Origin: Paenibacillus sp. TCA20
Lineage (GTDB): Bacteria; Bacillota; Bacilli; Paenibacillales; Paenibacillaceae
Direction: 5' to 3'
Assembly (NCBI RefSeq): GCF_000732325.1
Contig: NZ_BBIW01000016.1
Coordinates: 1-64,000, forward strand
Length of the DNA stretch: 64,000 nucleotides
Shown here: piece after piece, positions 28,400 through 40,128 of the stretch
Layout of the letters: the number at the start of each line of letters is the position of its first letter
Numbering within the stretch: position 1 is the stretch's first letter
Notes under the pieces: model-generated
Database searches by the model: none
Told to the model about the DNA's origin: nothing
Seen by the model: only the letters and a program-made list of their open reading frames with translations
Made by a program: the position numbers and the translations under genes

Positions 28400-28586
28400 A
28401 TGATTTTATCTTTAATGCCAGAGAACCGGGGAAACCGGATATAGAAGATTACATTATATAGAGATTATTACTTTTATCATGCTGCTGTTTAATAAAAATG
28501 GGCTGTCCACTTTAAGGCCGGACCGTAACTGCATATAAGATGCCGGTGATTGGCTGTGGTAGATAGCGCTTAGGAGGAACGTGGAG

Positions 28587-29768
28587 ATGAACAAGAAAAG
28601 TGTACGTGATGTAGAAGTAACAGGAAAACGCGTTTTTGTTCGCGTCGATTTTAATGTACCGCTCGAAGATGGAAAGATTACGGATGATACTCGTATTCGT
28701 GAAACACTGCCAACGATCAAATATTTGATCGAGAACGGTGCGAAAGTGATTCTTGCGAGCCATATGGGTCGTCCAAAAGGTGAATTCGTTGATTCTCTTC
28801 GTCTGACACCTGCTGCAAACCGTCTGTCCGAGATGCTTGGCAAACCGGTTGCAAAAGCGGATGAAGCTGTCGGTGAAGCAGTAAAAGCAGAAATCGAGAA
28901 ATTGAACAACGGCGACGTGCTTGTGCTTGAAAATGTCCGTTTCTATCCTGGAGAAGAGAAGAACGATCCAGAACTTGCAAAACAATTTGCAGAACTGGCT
29001 GACCTTTTCGTGAACGATGCATTTGGTGCAGCACACCGTGCTCATGCTTCCACAGAAGGTATCGCGCATCATCTTCCAGCTGTATCTGGCTTATTGATGG
29101 AGAAAGAATTGTCTGTACTTGGCAAAGCATTGTCCAACCCAGAGCGTCCTTTCACAGCCATTATCGGCGGATCAAAAGTAAAAGATAAAATTGATGTGAT
29201 CGACAACCTGTTGAACCTTGCAGACAACGTACTGATCGGCGGAGGTCTCACTTACACATTCTTCAAAGCTCAAGGTCATGAAATCGGACTTTCACTTCTG
29301 GATGAATCCAAAATGGACGTTGCTCTTAGCTTCATCGATAAAGCGAAAAAGCTGGGCAAAAACTTCCTTCTGCCTGAAGACATCGTAATTACGAAAGAAT
29401 TCAGCGCTGATGCAGAAACGAAGATCGTCAACATCGATGAAATCCCTGCAGATTGGGAAGGCATTGACATTGGACCGAAGACACGTGCGAAGTATGCAGA
29501 AGTGATCAAAAACTCCAAGCTGGTTGTATGGAACGGACCAATGGGCGTATTCGAGATTGAGCCATTCTCACATGGTACTCGTCAAGTTGCAGAAGCTTGT
29601 GCAGCAACGGAAGGTTACACTGTAATCGGCGGCGGCGATTCTGCAGCGGCAGCAGAGAAATTCAATCTTGCTGACAAGATGGACCACATCTCTACAGGCG
29701 GTGGTGCTTCCCTGGAGTTCATGGAAGGCAAAGCACTCCCAGGTGTTGTGGCATTGAACGATAAATAA
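28587..29768 (+). CDS. pgk: Phosphoglycerate kinase
   Basis: This 393-residue enzyme makes ATP from 1,3-bisphosphoglycerate. Family segments are [11 protein letters not shown] (about 15-25), the [11 protein letters not shown] and SHMGRPKG substrate-binding parts, and the nucleotide motif [13 protein letters not shown] (about 348). ATG 28587 is 9 nt after TAGGAGGAA; GTG 28581 is too close. A 251-nt region after gapA separates it, with the long hairpin near its start and no convincing promoter. Confidence 0.97.
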   Translation: MNKKSVRDVEVTGKRVFVRVDFNVPLEDGKITDDTRIRETLPTIKYLIENGAKVILASHMGRPKGEFVDSLRLTPAANRLSEMLGKPVAKADEAVGEAVKAEIEKLNNGDVLVLENVRFYPGEEKNDPELAKQFAELADLFVNDAFGAAHRAHASTEGIAHHLPAVSGLLMEKELSVLGKALSNPERPFTAIIGGSKVKDKIDVIDNLLNLADNVLIGGGLTYTFFKAQGHEIGLSLLDESKMDVALSFIDKAKKLGKNFLLPEDIVITKEFSADAETKIVNIDEIPADWEGIDIGPKTRAKYAEVIKNSKLVVWNGPMGVFEIEPFSHGTRQVAEACAATEGYTVIGGGDSAAAAEKFNLADKMDHISTGGGASLEFMEGKALPGVVALNDK

Positions 29769-29796
29769 TTTTGAATCCCATTTGAGGAGGCGATAA

Positions 29797-30555
<759 letters not shown>

Positions 30556-30556
30556 G

Positions 30557-32101
30557 ATGACTGCACCAAAACCTGTAGCTCTGATTATTATGGACGGCTT
30601 CGGACTGCGTAACACAGAAGTGGGTAACGCAGTAGCTCAAGCGAAGAAGCCGAATTATGATCGTTACATGGCGAAATATCCGCATACAACCCTCACTGCT
30701 TGCGGTGAAGCGGTTGGACTGCCGGAAGGGCAAATGGGGAACTCGGAAGTAGGTCACCTCAATATCGGTGCAGGTCGTATCGTATATCAGGATCTAACTC
30801 GGATCTCCAAGTCCATTCGTGAAGGTGAATTCTTCGATAACGAAACACTCGTAGGCGCAGTTCGTGCTGCGAAGACAACGGGTAAAAAGCTTCACCTGTA
30901 CGGACTATTGTCCGACGGCGGTGTTCATAGCCATATCAATCACCTGTTCGCTATGCTCGATCTGGCTAAAAAAGAAGATATGCACGATGTTTACATCCAT
31001 GCATTCCTCGATGGACGCGACGTATCCCCGGACAGCGGTATCAAATTCCTGGAGCAATTGAATGCAAAAATTGCGGAAGTGGGCATTGGTAAAATCGCAA
31101 CCGTGCAAGGACGTTATTATGCAATGGACCGCGACAAACGCTGGGAACGTGTAGAGAAGTCTTATCGTGCGATCGTGTATGGAGACGGACCGGTATATAC
31201 GGACCCGATGGTGGCTGTCAAGGAATCCTACGAGAAATCCGTATTCGACGAGTTCGTTGAACCAACGGTCATCGTTAAGGAAGATGGACAACCTGTGGGA
31301 CTCGTGGAAAGCGGCGATTCTGTTATATTCCTGAACTTCCGTCCTGACCGTGCAATTCAGCTGTCTCAAGTGTTTACCAACCAGGATTTCCGTGGTTTCG
31401 ATCGTGGAGACAAATTCCCTGAGGGACTTCACTTTGTATGTCTTACACTCTTTAGCGAAACCGTTGAAGGATATGTAGCATACTCTCCGAAGAACCTGGA
31501 TAATACACTTGGTGAAGTGCTTGTTCAGAACAACAAGAAACAGCTTCGTATTGCGGAAACAGAGAAGTACCCGCATGTTACTTTCTTCTTCAGCGGCGGC
31601 CGCGATGTTGAGCTTCCTGGCGAGACTCGCATTCTTATCAATTCGCCGAAGGTGGCAACTTATGACCTGAAGCCTGAGATGAGCGCTTATGAAGTTGCGG
31701 ATGCTTGTGTGAAGGAGATCGAGGCAGACAAGCATGACGCGATCATCCTGAACTTTGCAAATCCAGACATGGTGGGTCACTCCGGTATGCTGGAGCCAAC
31801 GATCAAAGCAGTAGAAGCGACCGATGAATGCATGGGTCGTGTGGTAGAGGCTGTTCTTGCAAAAGGCGGCGTTGTACTGATCACAGCGGATCATGGTAAT
31901 GCGGATATGGTATTTGACGAGAACGGCAAACCGTTCACAGCACATACAACAAATCCGGTTCCATTCATCGTGACATCTGAGAATGTAGAGCTCCGCGATG
32001 GCGGAATTCTGGCAGATATCGCTCCAACGATCCTTGATTTGATGGAACTTCCGCAGCCTGCGGAAATGACCGGACATTCCGTTATTTCAGGACGCAAGTA
32101 A
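30557..32101 (+). CDS. gpmI: Phosphoglycerate mutase, 2,3-bisphosphoglycerate-independent
   Basis: This 514-residue alkaline-phosphatase-superfamily enzyme depends on manganese and interconverts 3- and 2-phosphoglycerate. Metal ligand Asp13 is in IMDGFGLR, nucleophile Ser63 in GNSEVGHLN, and the C-terminal ligand motif is [13 protein letters not shown]. The start is 1 nt after the tpiA stop, with GGGGG inside the tpiA end as ribosome binding site. Manganese dependence makes this enzyme pH-sensitive in spore-formers. Confidence 0.97.
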   Translation: MTAPKPVALIIMDGFGLRNTEVGNAVAQAKKPNYDRYMAKYPHTTLTACGEAVGLPEGQMGNSEVGHLNIGAGRIVYQDLTRISKSIREGEFFDNETLVGAVRAAKTTGKKLHLYGLLSDGGVHSHINHLFAMLDLAKKEDMHDVYIHAFLDGRDVSPDSGIKFLEQLNAKIAEVGIGKIATVQGRYYAMDRDKRWERVEKSYRAIVYGDGPVYTDPMVAVKESYEKSVFDEFVEPTVIVKEDGQPVGLVESGDSVIFLNFRPDRAIQLSQVFTNQDFRGFDRGDKFPEGLHFVCLTLFSETVEGYVAYSPKNLDNTLGEVLVQNNKKQLRIAETEKYPHVTFFFSGGRDVELPGETRILINSPKVATYDLKPEMSAYEVADACVKEIEADKHDAIILNFANPDMVGHSGMLEPTIKAVEATDECMGRVVEAVLAKGGVVLITADHGNADMVFDENGKPFTAHTTNPVPFIVTSENVELRDGGILADIAPTILDLMELPQPAEMTGHSVISGRK

Positions 32102-32204
32102 GCTGTTAAACGAATCGATTTGCAATCCTATGCGCGTATAGGGTTTAATGATAGAAGATGCTATGCTAGCTAGCAAAAATGAATCGAAGAATAAAGGAGA
32201 GTAA

Positions 32205-33497
<1,293 letters not shown>

Positions 33498-33519
33498 TAA
33501 GCTAACCGCTTAGTACGGA

Positions 33520-33548
33520 GAGTCGCCCATCGGGGCGGCTCTTTTTTT
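33520..33548 (+). terminator. Terminator of the glycolytic operon
   Basis: A perfect stem GAGTCGCCC / GGGCGGCTC with an ATCG loop is followed by seven Ts. Confidence 0.92.
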
Positions 33549-33596
33549 GGCTTACCCCCAGTGTATGATGCACGATTGCAGTTTAATGTTCGTTCT

Positions 33597-33604
33597 GCCG
33601 ATAT
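33597..33604 (+). promoter_or_regulatory. Sigma-D-like -10 element before the yjfB-like gene
   Basis: GCCGATAT equals the flagellar sigma-D -10 consensus (GCCGATAA) at 7 of 8 positions and lies 23 nt before the start codon, at the right distance for a short leader carrying the ribosome binding site. A convincing TAAA at -35 is missing, so this remains tentative. Confidence 0.42.
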
Positions 33605-33627
33605 AGAGGAGAGAAAGGAGGTGCGTA

Positions 33628-33807
33628 ATGGATATCGCAGCAATGTCTACAGTCATGTCCATGACAGCCGTTAAGCAGGCAGCATCCATTCAGGTGCTGA
33701 ATATGGCGAAGAGTCAAGCGGAAGTGATGGGCAATCAGATGGCGCAGATGCTCTCTCAGAGTGCGCCGCATCCGACCTCAGGTCATTCGATTGATCTGAA
33801 AGCTTAA
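33628..33807 (+). CDS. yjfB: YjfB-family small protein (putative motility protein)
   Basis: This 59-residue protein starts MDIAAMSTVMSMT and continues with a Met/Gln/Ala-rich amphipathic helix (KQAASIQVLNMAKSQAEVM) before a His/Ser/Pro-containing tail. This is the YjfB family pattern, annotated as putative motility protein because B. subtilis yjfB belongs to the sigma-D regulon. Its biochemical role is unknown. A strong AAAGGAGG is 6-7 nt upstream. It stands between the eno terminator and secG. Confidence 0.72.
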   Translation: MDIAAMSTVMSMTAVKQAASIQVLNMAKSQAEVMGNQMAQMLSQSAPHPTSGHSIDLKA

Positions 33808-33818
33808 GGACTTTCGGA

Positions 33819-33847
33819 TTGTATATGTGCAGAGCGTATGGTACAAT
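33819..33847 (+). promoter_or_regulatory. Possible promoter of secG
   Basis: TTGTAT (33819-33824), a 17-nt spacer and TACAAT (33842-33847). The -10 is good and the -35 weak. Confidence 0.42.
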
Positions 33848-33902
33848 AAAAATATTGTTTACTGCGTGGAGTTACGCACATTTCGTATAGGAGGTGGAAG
33901 TT

Positions 33903-34133
33903 ATGGATATCGTTTTGAAATTGCTTCTCGTTATTTTCGCCATCGGTGTAATCGTCGTCGTTCTTCTTCAACAAGGTAAAAGTGCGGGTCTTTCCGGTGC
34001 CATCTCCGGCGGTGCGGAACATCTATTTGGCAAAACCAAAGCACGCGGATTGGAACTTGTATTGCAACGGGTTACAGTTGGTCTCGCAGCAGGGTTTATG
34101 ATCCTTGCGATTCTCGTCGCTGTATTTGAATAA
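33903..34133 (+). CDS. secG: Preprotein translocase subunit SecG
   Basis: This 76-residue membrane protein assists the SecYE channel and SecA motor. It has two hydrophobic segments (about 2-21 and 53-75) separated by the conserved cytosolic loop [25 protein letters not shown] 33903 is 8 nt after AGGAGG; the GTG at 33894 is inside that site. The secG-rnr-smpB-ssrA order is shared by Bacillales. Confidence 0.95.
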   Translation: MDIVLKLLLVIFAIGVIVVVLLQQGKSAGLSGAISGGAEHLFGKTKARGLELVLQRVTVGLAAGFMILAILVAVFE

Positions 34134-34151
34134 TTCAACACATGGACGCTT

Positions 34152-34188
34152 AGAGCCTTCGTTCCTCAGAGGAACGAAGGCTCTTTTG
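34152..34188 (+). terminator. Terminator after secG
   Basis: AGAGCCTTCGTTCC pairs perfectly with GGAACGAAGGCTCT around a tiny loop and is followed by TTTTG. Confidence 0.85.
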
Positions 34189-34365
34189 TAACTAAGGCGA
34201 TTTGCCTGATTTGAGACTCATATTGATGGAAGGTCCCTATTTGGGTATATACAAAATCCATTCTTGGATTAAATTCGTGTATACTAGGGTAAGATTTTAC
34301 TAATGATAATCAAGACTGACAAAGTACATAAAGGCCTACTCTTATGTTTCCTAGAGGTGAACTAA

Positions 34366-36984
34366 ATGATAACTGAACAACAATTACTTGATTTTATGCT
34401 GGAGACGGCCTATAAACCGATGACGTATCAAGAGCTGGAGCAGCATTTCGGCATCGAAGATGCGGCTGAGTTCAAAGCGTTCTTGAAGCTTCTGAATCAG
34501 CTCGAGGACGAGGGAAGAATTGTCTTGACCCGTACGAACCGTTACGGTGTGCCAGGACGCATGCAGATGGTGAAGGGAAGATTGCAGGCTCACGCGAAGG
34601 GCTTTGCTTTTCTCATACCCGAGGATCGTGAGCATCCGGATGTCTATATTCATGCAAACGACCTGAAGAGTGCGATGAATGGAGATACCGTGCTGGTTCG
34701 TGTAACCTCCAAAGGTCCGGAAGGCGGGCGGCTGGAAGGTGAAGTCATCCGTATCGTCAAGCGCGCGGTAGTACAGGTCGTTGGCGTGTTCCAGAGCCAA
34801 GAGGTATATGGGTTTGTTATTCCAGATGACAAGCGTATTAATCGCGATATTTTTATCCCGAGGACGGGCTTTAATAATGCGGTGGACGGCCAGAAGGTTG
34901 TCGTCAATATCGTAAGCTATCCGGAAGGTCGTGCTGCTGCAGAAGGGGAAATCATCGAAATTCTTGGGCATAAAGACGACCCGGGTATCGATATTTTGTC
35001 CGTCATTCGCAAGCATCAGCTGCCTGAAGCATTCCCGGAGGAAGTTATAGAAGAGGCAGAACAGGCCCCTGACTCCATTACGGAGGATGAAATTATTAAG
35101 CAGGGACGCAGAGATCTGCGCGGGCTGAATATTGTAACCATTGACGGTGAAGATGCGAAGGACTTGGATGATGCGGTCAACGTAGAGCGCCTGCCGAATG
35201 GCAATTATCGTCTAGGCGTTCATATTGCCGATGTCGGTTACTATGTACGCGAGAATTCCAAGCTGGATCAGGAAGCGTATAACAGGGGCTGCAGCGTGTA
35301 CTTGGTAGACCGGGTTATTCCGATGCTGCCGCATCGTTTATCCAATGGAATATGCAGCTTGAATCCCCAAGTGGATCGGCTGACCATGTCCTGTGTGATG
35401 GAATTCAATGAGCAGATGAAGGTCGTAAACCATGAGGTCTTCACCAGTGTGATCAAGACTAAAGAACGTATGACCTATAAGAATGTGTACAAAATCTTGG
35501 AGGAAGAAGATCCTGAGCTGATCGAGCGGTACAGCGAGCTGGTGGACGACTTCAAGCTGATGAAGGAAATCGCGATGAAGCTGCGTGACATGCGTATGCG
35601 CCGTGGCGCGGTAGACTTTGATTTTGAAGAGAGCAAGATTCTTGTGGATGAGGAAGGTAAGCCGGTTGATATCGTCAAGAGAGAGCGTACGGTGGCGGAG
35701 CAGATCATTGAGGAATTCATGCTGGCGGCTAACGAAACCGTAGCAGAGCATTTCCACTGGCTGAAAGTGCCGTTCATCTACCGTGTCCATGAGGACCCGG
35801 ATCAGGAGAAGCTGCAGAACTTCCTGGGCTTCGCTGCAAACTTTGGGTTTCACGTTAAGGGACGCGGGAATTCTATTCATCCAAGAGCGCTTCAGTCCCT
35901 GCTTGAAGATATCCAAGGCACGAAGGAACAGACCGTTATCAGCACGATGATGCTTCGTTCCATGAAGCAGGCGAAATACGATTCCGAAATGTCCGGACAC
36001 TTTGGTCTGGCTGCGGAATTCTACAGCCACTTTACGTCACCGATCCGTCGTTATCCGGATCTTGTGATTCACCGTGTCATGCGAGAAGTGTTCGAGAATG
36101 GCGGCGCGCTTCCCGAGAACCGACAGGAGTACCTGGCGAGCCGGATGCCTGACATTGCTCAGCAATCTTCAGAGCGGGAACGTGTAGCCGTTGAGGCCGA
36201 ACGTGACACCGAGAAGATGAAGAAAGCACAGTATATGCTCGATAAGGTCGGAGAAGAGTTTGACGGCATGATCAGCAGTGTGACCAGCTTCGGAATGTTC
36301 ATTGAGCTTGAGAACACGGTAGAGGGTCTCATTCGTCTCAGTATGCTGACCGATGATTATTATCATTTTGATGATCAGCACATGATTCTTATTGGCGAGC
36401 GGACCTCGAAGATATTCCGTATCGGGGATGAAGTGAAGATCCGTGTAGCACGGGTGAATATGGATGAGTACACCATTGATTTTGAAATGGTAGACATGAA
36501 GCCCCGGCAGGAGCGCGGACCTGGTGCCGGCTTCGGCGGCGGATCCCGCCGCGAGGGCCGTGACGGCCGCGGAGGCAGAGACAGCCGAGGCGGTAATCAG
36601 GGCGGACGGGACAGCCGAGGCAAGGGCGGCAGCGGTGGAAACCGCGGCAAGAATGGCGGCAGAGCCGGACAGCAGGGAGCTTCCGGTACAGAATCACGCG
36701 GAGGACAGAGCTTCGGCTTTGGCTCCGGCAAAGGCGGCTATAACTCACCAGGCGGATCCTCTACCGGTTTTGCAGAAGGCGGACGTGGTGGACATTCAGG
36801 CCAGGGTAAGGGCCGCAAGAAAAAAACGTCGAAGAGCGGCGTATTCGTTGGCGAACAAGCAGCACAGGCGCCAAGCGGCAACCCGGCTAAAGGTGGAGAA
36901 GGCTCCGGCAAGCGCAAGCGTAAGCCTAAAGGGAAAAGCGGCGGAAACGGAATGGCCGCATTTGTCCGTAAGAAAAAGAAATAG
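34366..36984 (+). CDS. rnr: Ribonuclease R with an extended Gly/Arg-rich tail
   Basis: This 3'-5' exoribonuclease degrades structured RNA and takes part in trans-translation with SmpB-tmRNA. The 872 residues hold an N-terminal winged helix (about 1-60), cold-shock domains, the RNB catalytic domain with [12 protein letters not shown] (about 263-274, metal-binding Asp cluster), and an S1 domain (about 630-710). From about residue 711 a roughly 160-residue low-complexity tail rich in Gly, Arg, Ser and Lys follows, much longer than the basic tail of B. subtilis RNase R (about 780 residues in all). GAGGTGA precedes the ATG. In this window smpB and ssrA lie 12 kb further on. Confidence 0.95.
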   Translation: MITEQQLLDFMLETAYKPMTYQELEQHFGIEDAAEFKAFLKLLNQLEDEGRIVLTRTNRYGVPGRMQMVKGRLQAHAKGFAFLIPEDREHPDVYIHANDLKSAMNGDTVLVRVTSKGPEGGRLEGEVIRIVKRAVVQVVGVFQSQEVYGFVIPDDKRINRDIFIPRTGFNNAVDGQKVVVNIVSYPEGRAAAEGEIIEILGHKDDPGIDILSVIRKHQLPEAFPEEVIEEAEQAPDSITEDEIIKQGRRDLRGLNIVTIDGEDAKDLDDAVNVERLPNGNYRLGVHIADVGYYVRENSKLDQEAYNRGCSVYLVDRVIPMLPHRLSNGICSLNPQVDRLTMSCVMEFNEQMKVVNHEVFTSVIKTKERMTYKNVYKILEEEDPELIERYSELVDDFKLMKEIAMKLRDMRMRRGAVDFDFEESKILVDEEGKPVDIVKRERTVAEQIIEEFMLAANETVAEHFHWLKVPFIYRVHEDPDQEKLQNFLGFAANFGFHVKGRGNSIHPRALQSLLEDIQGTKEQTVISTMMLRSMKQAKYDSEMSGHFGLAAEFYSHFTSPIRRYPDLVIHRVMREVFENGGALPENRQEYLASRMPDIAQQSSERERVAVEAERDTEKMKKAQYMLDKVGEEFDGMISSVTSFGMFIELENTVEGLIRLSMLTDDYYHFDDQHMILIGERTSKIFRIGDEVKIRVARVNMDEYTIDFEMVDMKPRQERGPGAGFGGGSRREGRDGRGGRDSRGGNQGGRDSRGKGGSGGNRGKNGGRAGQQGASGTESRGGQSFGFGSGKGGYNSPGGSSTGFAEGGRGGHSGQGKGRKKKTSKSGVFVGEQAAQAPSGNPAKGGEGSGKRKRKPKGKSGGNGMAAFVRKKKK

Positions 36985-37006
36985 AATCCGTATAGCCAGT
37001 ATGATT

Positions 37007-37040
37007 AGGTCAGCCAGAGATATCTGGTTGGCCTATTTCT
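37007..37040. terminator. Terminator after rnr
   Basis: AGGTCAGCCAGA pairs with TCTGGTTGGCCT (one G-U) around a short loop, followed by ATTTCTAT. The hairpin can serve both rnr and the converging response-regulator gene, though the U-tract is imperfect. Confidence 0.6.
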
Positions 37041-37094
37041 ATAGATTTCTTTAAGTTCTCATTGTGTGCAAGAGCCTTCCTTTTACTTTACCGG

Positions 37095-38147
37095 TTATAA
37101 ACTGCGGTGGTGCTTCATATAATCGGCGGGGGCAATACCATAATACCGTTTGAACGTCTTGCTAAAGTGGGGATAATCCGTATACCCCGTTCGCTCGCAC
37201 GCTTCGGATGCGCTGCAGGCCTGCTGCTCAAGCAGTATTCTAGCTTCCTCCATTCGCAGCTTGATGAGATACTGTACATAGCTCGCCCCTGTTTCCTCCT
37301 TAAACAGCCTGCTGAAATAGGTTACAGACATCCCCGCCATATCTGCAGCCTGCTGTACGGAGAGGTCGCTTGCATGAAGGTGCTTCCGCGTATGAGCAAT
37401 TGCTCTTAGAATCTGGTTACGTGAGCCAAAATTGCGTTCTTGCTTAATCTGGTCTAAGAGAAGTGATACATATTGAAGAAAGGCGGCTTCGGGTTCGGAG
37501 GAATCCAGCTGAATCGCTGCGCCTTTGTTTGAAAGAAGATAAGATACATCAATTCCCCGCGTCTTAAGCATCTCGCTAAGATCTAATTTGATCTGATTGA
37601 TGATCAGGTTCGGGGGTCCAGCAGGCGCATCCTGCGGCAGTCCTTGCTCCAGCAGGTGGACAGCTGCTTGACGGGCTGCCGTCTCATCCAATCTCCATAT
37701 GCTGCTCTCCAGCTCGTTTAGCAGCTCCAGCTGATGAACGACCCATTGCTTCTGGTGAATTAGCTGATGTTTGCGGGACTCGATTTTGTGAAGGATCGAT
37801 TCAAGTGCTGCTCTGAATTTGTCAGGGCTTACCGGCTTGACCAGGTAATCTTCCACACCAAGCTGCAGTGCAGTCCGGGCGTATTCGAAATCACTGTAGC
37901 CGGAAATAATGAGGAACACAACATGGGGGTTCACTGCTCTAGCCTTTTCGATAAACGTGAGTCCATCCATCGCAGGCATGCAGATGTCTGTTACAATCAG
38001 ATCAGGCTGCTCGGATAGCAGCAGGAGTGCTTCCTGTCCATCCTCAGCCTCACCGACTACCTGATACGGGAGCCCCGAGGACTCCACCTGCTTCGCAAGA
38101 CTGGCATGAATCATGTACTCATCATCCGCGATAATGACTTTATACAT
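37095..38147 (-). CDS. Response regulator, AraC-type (YesN-like)
   Basis: This 350-residue protein has an N-terminal receiver domain with acidic pair DD (8-9), phospho-acceptor Asp54 (VTDICMP) and Lys103 in the LVKPVS motif. A poorly conserved linker follows, then a C-terminal AraC helix-turn-helix pair (about 250-348, with DLSVQQAADMAGMSVTYFSR and the GYTDYPHFSKTFKRYYG motif). It pairs with the kinase encoded 20 nt upstream. Such YesN proteins usually activate adjacent sugar ABC importers, here the operon starting at 40129 on the other strand. Confidence 0.92.
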   Translation of the reverse strand: MYKVIIADDEYMIHASLAKQVESSGLPYQVVGEAEDGQEALLLLSEQPDLIVTDICMPAMDGLTFIEKARAVNPHVVFLIISGYSDFEYARTALQLGVEDYLVKPVSPDKFRAALESILHKIESRKHQLIHQKQWVVHQLELLNELESSIWRLDETAARQAAVHLLEQGLPQDAPAGPPNLIINQIKLDLSEMLKTRGIDVSYLLSNKGAAIQLDSSEPEAAFLQYVSLLLDQIKQERNFGSRNQILRAIAHTRKHLHASDLSVQQAADMAGMSVTYFSRLFKEETGASYVQYLIKLRMEEARILLEQQACSASEACERTGYTDYPHFSKTFKRYYGIAPADYMKHHRSL

Positions 38148-38167
38148 ACAAGATCCCTCCTTATTTG

Positions 38168-40000
38168 TTATGGACGGGCCGGCTGTAAACGGAGTGGCAG
38201 TTTAATTTCAATGATGGTACCGGCAGGACCGGAGGAATGAACGCTCAATCCATAATGACTTCCAAAGGACAGCCTAAGCCGCTCATGAACACTGGTGAGC
38301 CCGATTCCGCTGGATTGAAGCAGTGGTTCCCATTCTACTCTAGATTCCTCACCGTTCCTGAAGAACTGATTCAGCAGCTCCATTCGATGCTCATCCATTC
38401 CTTTACCATGATCCATAATTCGCAGTATATAATTCCCTTCCGTATCCGCTGTTCCCGTCAGACCGATATAGGATGGCGGCAGACGGTGGTGCTGATAGCC
38501 GTGAATAAATGCATTCTCAACGAGCGGCTGCAGTGTCAGCCGAACCAGCGGAATTTGATCCATTACAGACTCCTCGATGCAGATATCGACCGTTAATTTT
38601 CGGTACCTCGCCTTTTGGATATCCAAATACGCCTTTAAATGTCCGATCTCCTCCCGAAGCGAAACAATTTGATGAGCATTCTTCAGGTTATAGCGGAACA
38701 GATCGGCGAGTGAGGTTGTCATTCGGCTGATCACCATTTGGTTGTCGAGGATGGCATGAGCATTAATGACTTCAAGTGTATTGTACAGAAAATGAGGATT
38801 AATCTGGGATTGCATCGCATGAAGTGCCGATTCCTTCTGCTTCAGACTCAGCTCACGCTCTTTGAGCTTGGCGGATTGAACCTCGCTTACGAGTCGTTTG
38901 AGCTCACCGACCATATGGGAATAGCTGCGGAACAGCCCGCCGATCTCATCCTTGCGCCCGGTCATACGGGTGATAGGGGTAGAAAAATCACCGGATTGTA
39001 CGCGTTTCATGAAATGCTGGAGCAGCGATAAGGCGCGGCTGATCTGTAAGGAGAAGCCGCCCATAACAAGCAGCGTCACCAGCATAATGATGACAAACAA
39101 ATATACGGTGGTTGATCTTAGATTAAGGAGCTCGAACACGACGGCATTCTTAGGCTGCTCCAGTGCGACCGCCCATTTGGAGAGAGTGGCCTCCTCATAT
39201 AATAAAATATTTTCGTTGTTGCCTTCGTATTCATGTATTAAGCCGGCAGGCTCTGCTGAGAATTTCTCCGCAAGGGATGCAGGTAAGAGATCGTTAATTC
39301 GTTCCTTGTCCGGATGATACAGGATGCGGTTATTTTGCGTATCGGCAATCCACAGGTGAAGGTCCTCCCTGGATACGTTGCTGCAAATACCGGCAATCTG
39401 ATCGAGATTCAGATCAACCACGAGCAGTCCCTCATAGAGGTAGCTTTTACTGCTCGATATTTTTCGGATTAATGTCAGCACGGGCTCTGAACCAATATAG
39501 CGGATCCCCGTCATATGAAAATCATCCATCTGATCCATGTCCGCTAACAGCAGCCGATTACGCTGCCTGATGCTCCGCATATCGAGCATTTCTTCTGAGC
39601 GGCTGTAATCACTGACCTGCATGCCGTTCTTGGCAAGAACGGAGAGCCCGACCAGATCATCACGTCCATATAGCATTTGGGCGAACAGTCCTTTTTCGAT
39701 GGCATCAGATAGCTTCAAGTACTCATAAGGGGTCATGCTGGTACGATTGATTAGGGTTTGGATATGCGGATTCGAGAGAAAGGGGTAGGTTGAAGTTTCA
39801 AGATTAGATATATATAGATTCAGATATTCGCTGGTTTGAGTCACGATTCGTTCGTTGGATGCGATGGCAGACTCTTCAATAGTGCGGGTCGATGCATTGT
39901 ACCAATAGGAGCCGAGGATGATTACAGGCAGACAGACAAAGATCAGGCTGATTGCAATGAGTCTCTTATTAATAGACAGGCTGGATAAGATATGAACCAC
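38168..40000 (-). CDS. Sensor histidine kinase, YesM-like
   Basis: The 610-residue membrane kinase has a transmembrane segment at about 13-32, a large extracellular sensing domain (about 33-297, Cache-like), a second transmembrane segment (298-317) and HAMP (about 318-372). The phospho-acceptor His403 lies in QINPHFLYNTLE, followed by an ATPase domain with G-boxes DHGKGMD and SGIGLTSVHERL. It starts with GTG 39998-40000 (minus strand) after AAAGAGAGG. It is likely to sense the sugar, or the binding protein, of the divergent importer operon; the ligand is unknown. Confidence 0.92.
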   Translation of the reverse strand: MVHILSSLSINKRLIAISLIFVCLPVIILGSYWYNASTRTIEESAIASNERIVTQTSEYLNLYISNLETSTYPFLSNPHIQTLINRTSMTPYEYLKLSDAIEKGLFAQMLYGRDDLVGLSVLAKNGMQVSDYSRSEEMLDMRSIRQRNRLLLADMDQMDDFHMTGIRYIGSEPVLTLIRKISSSKSYLYEGLLVVDLNLDQIAGICSNVSREDLHLWIADTQNNRILYHPDKERINDLLPASLAEKFSAEPAGLIHEYEGNNENILLYEEATLSKWAVALEQPKNAVVFELLNLRSTTVYLFVIIMLVTLLVMGGFSLQISRALSLLQHFMKRVQSGDFSTPITRMTGRKDEIGGLFRSYSHMVGELKRLVSEVQSAKLKERELSLKQKESALHAMQSQINPHFLYNTLEVINAHAILDNQMVISRMTTSLADLFRYNLKNAHQIVSLREEIGHLKAYLDIQKARYRKLTVDICIEESVMDQIPLVRLTLQPLVENAFIHGYQHHRLPPSYIGLTGTADTEGNYILRIMDHGKGMDEHRMELLNQFFRNGEESRVEWEPLLQSSGIGLTSVHERLRLSFGSHYGLSVHSSGPAGTIIEIKLPLRLQPARP

Positions 40001-40128
40001 CTCTCTTTGCGATGTGAATCAGGTGAGTGCAGGAAAAGACAACTAGTGTAGGATTAACCATTCCTCCCTCACTTACAATATTTACAATATAAGATGTGGA
40101 TGGAATTACTATAGCGGGGGGCGGTTAA

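Noticed and set aside
36524-37054. 176-codon frame overlapping the rnr tail
   Set aside because: It is an alternative frame of the GC-rich Gly/Arg repeat region, with Ala/Arg-rich meaningless sequence and no start context.
40001-40128. Catabolite-response (cre) site before the sugar importer
   Set aside because: No sequence close to the cre consensus was found in the divergent intergenic region, though it would be expected there.
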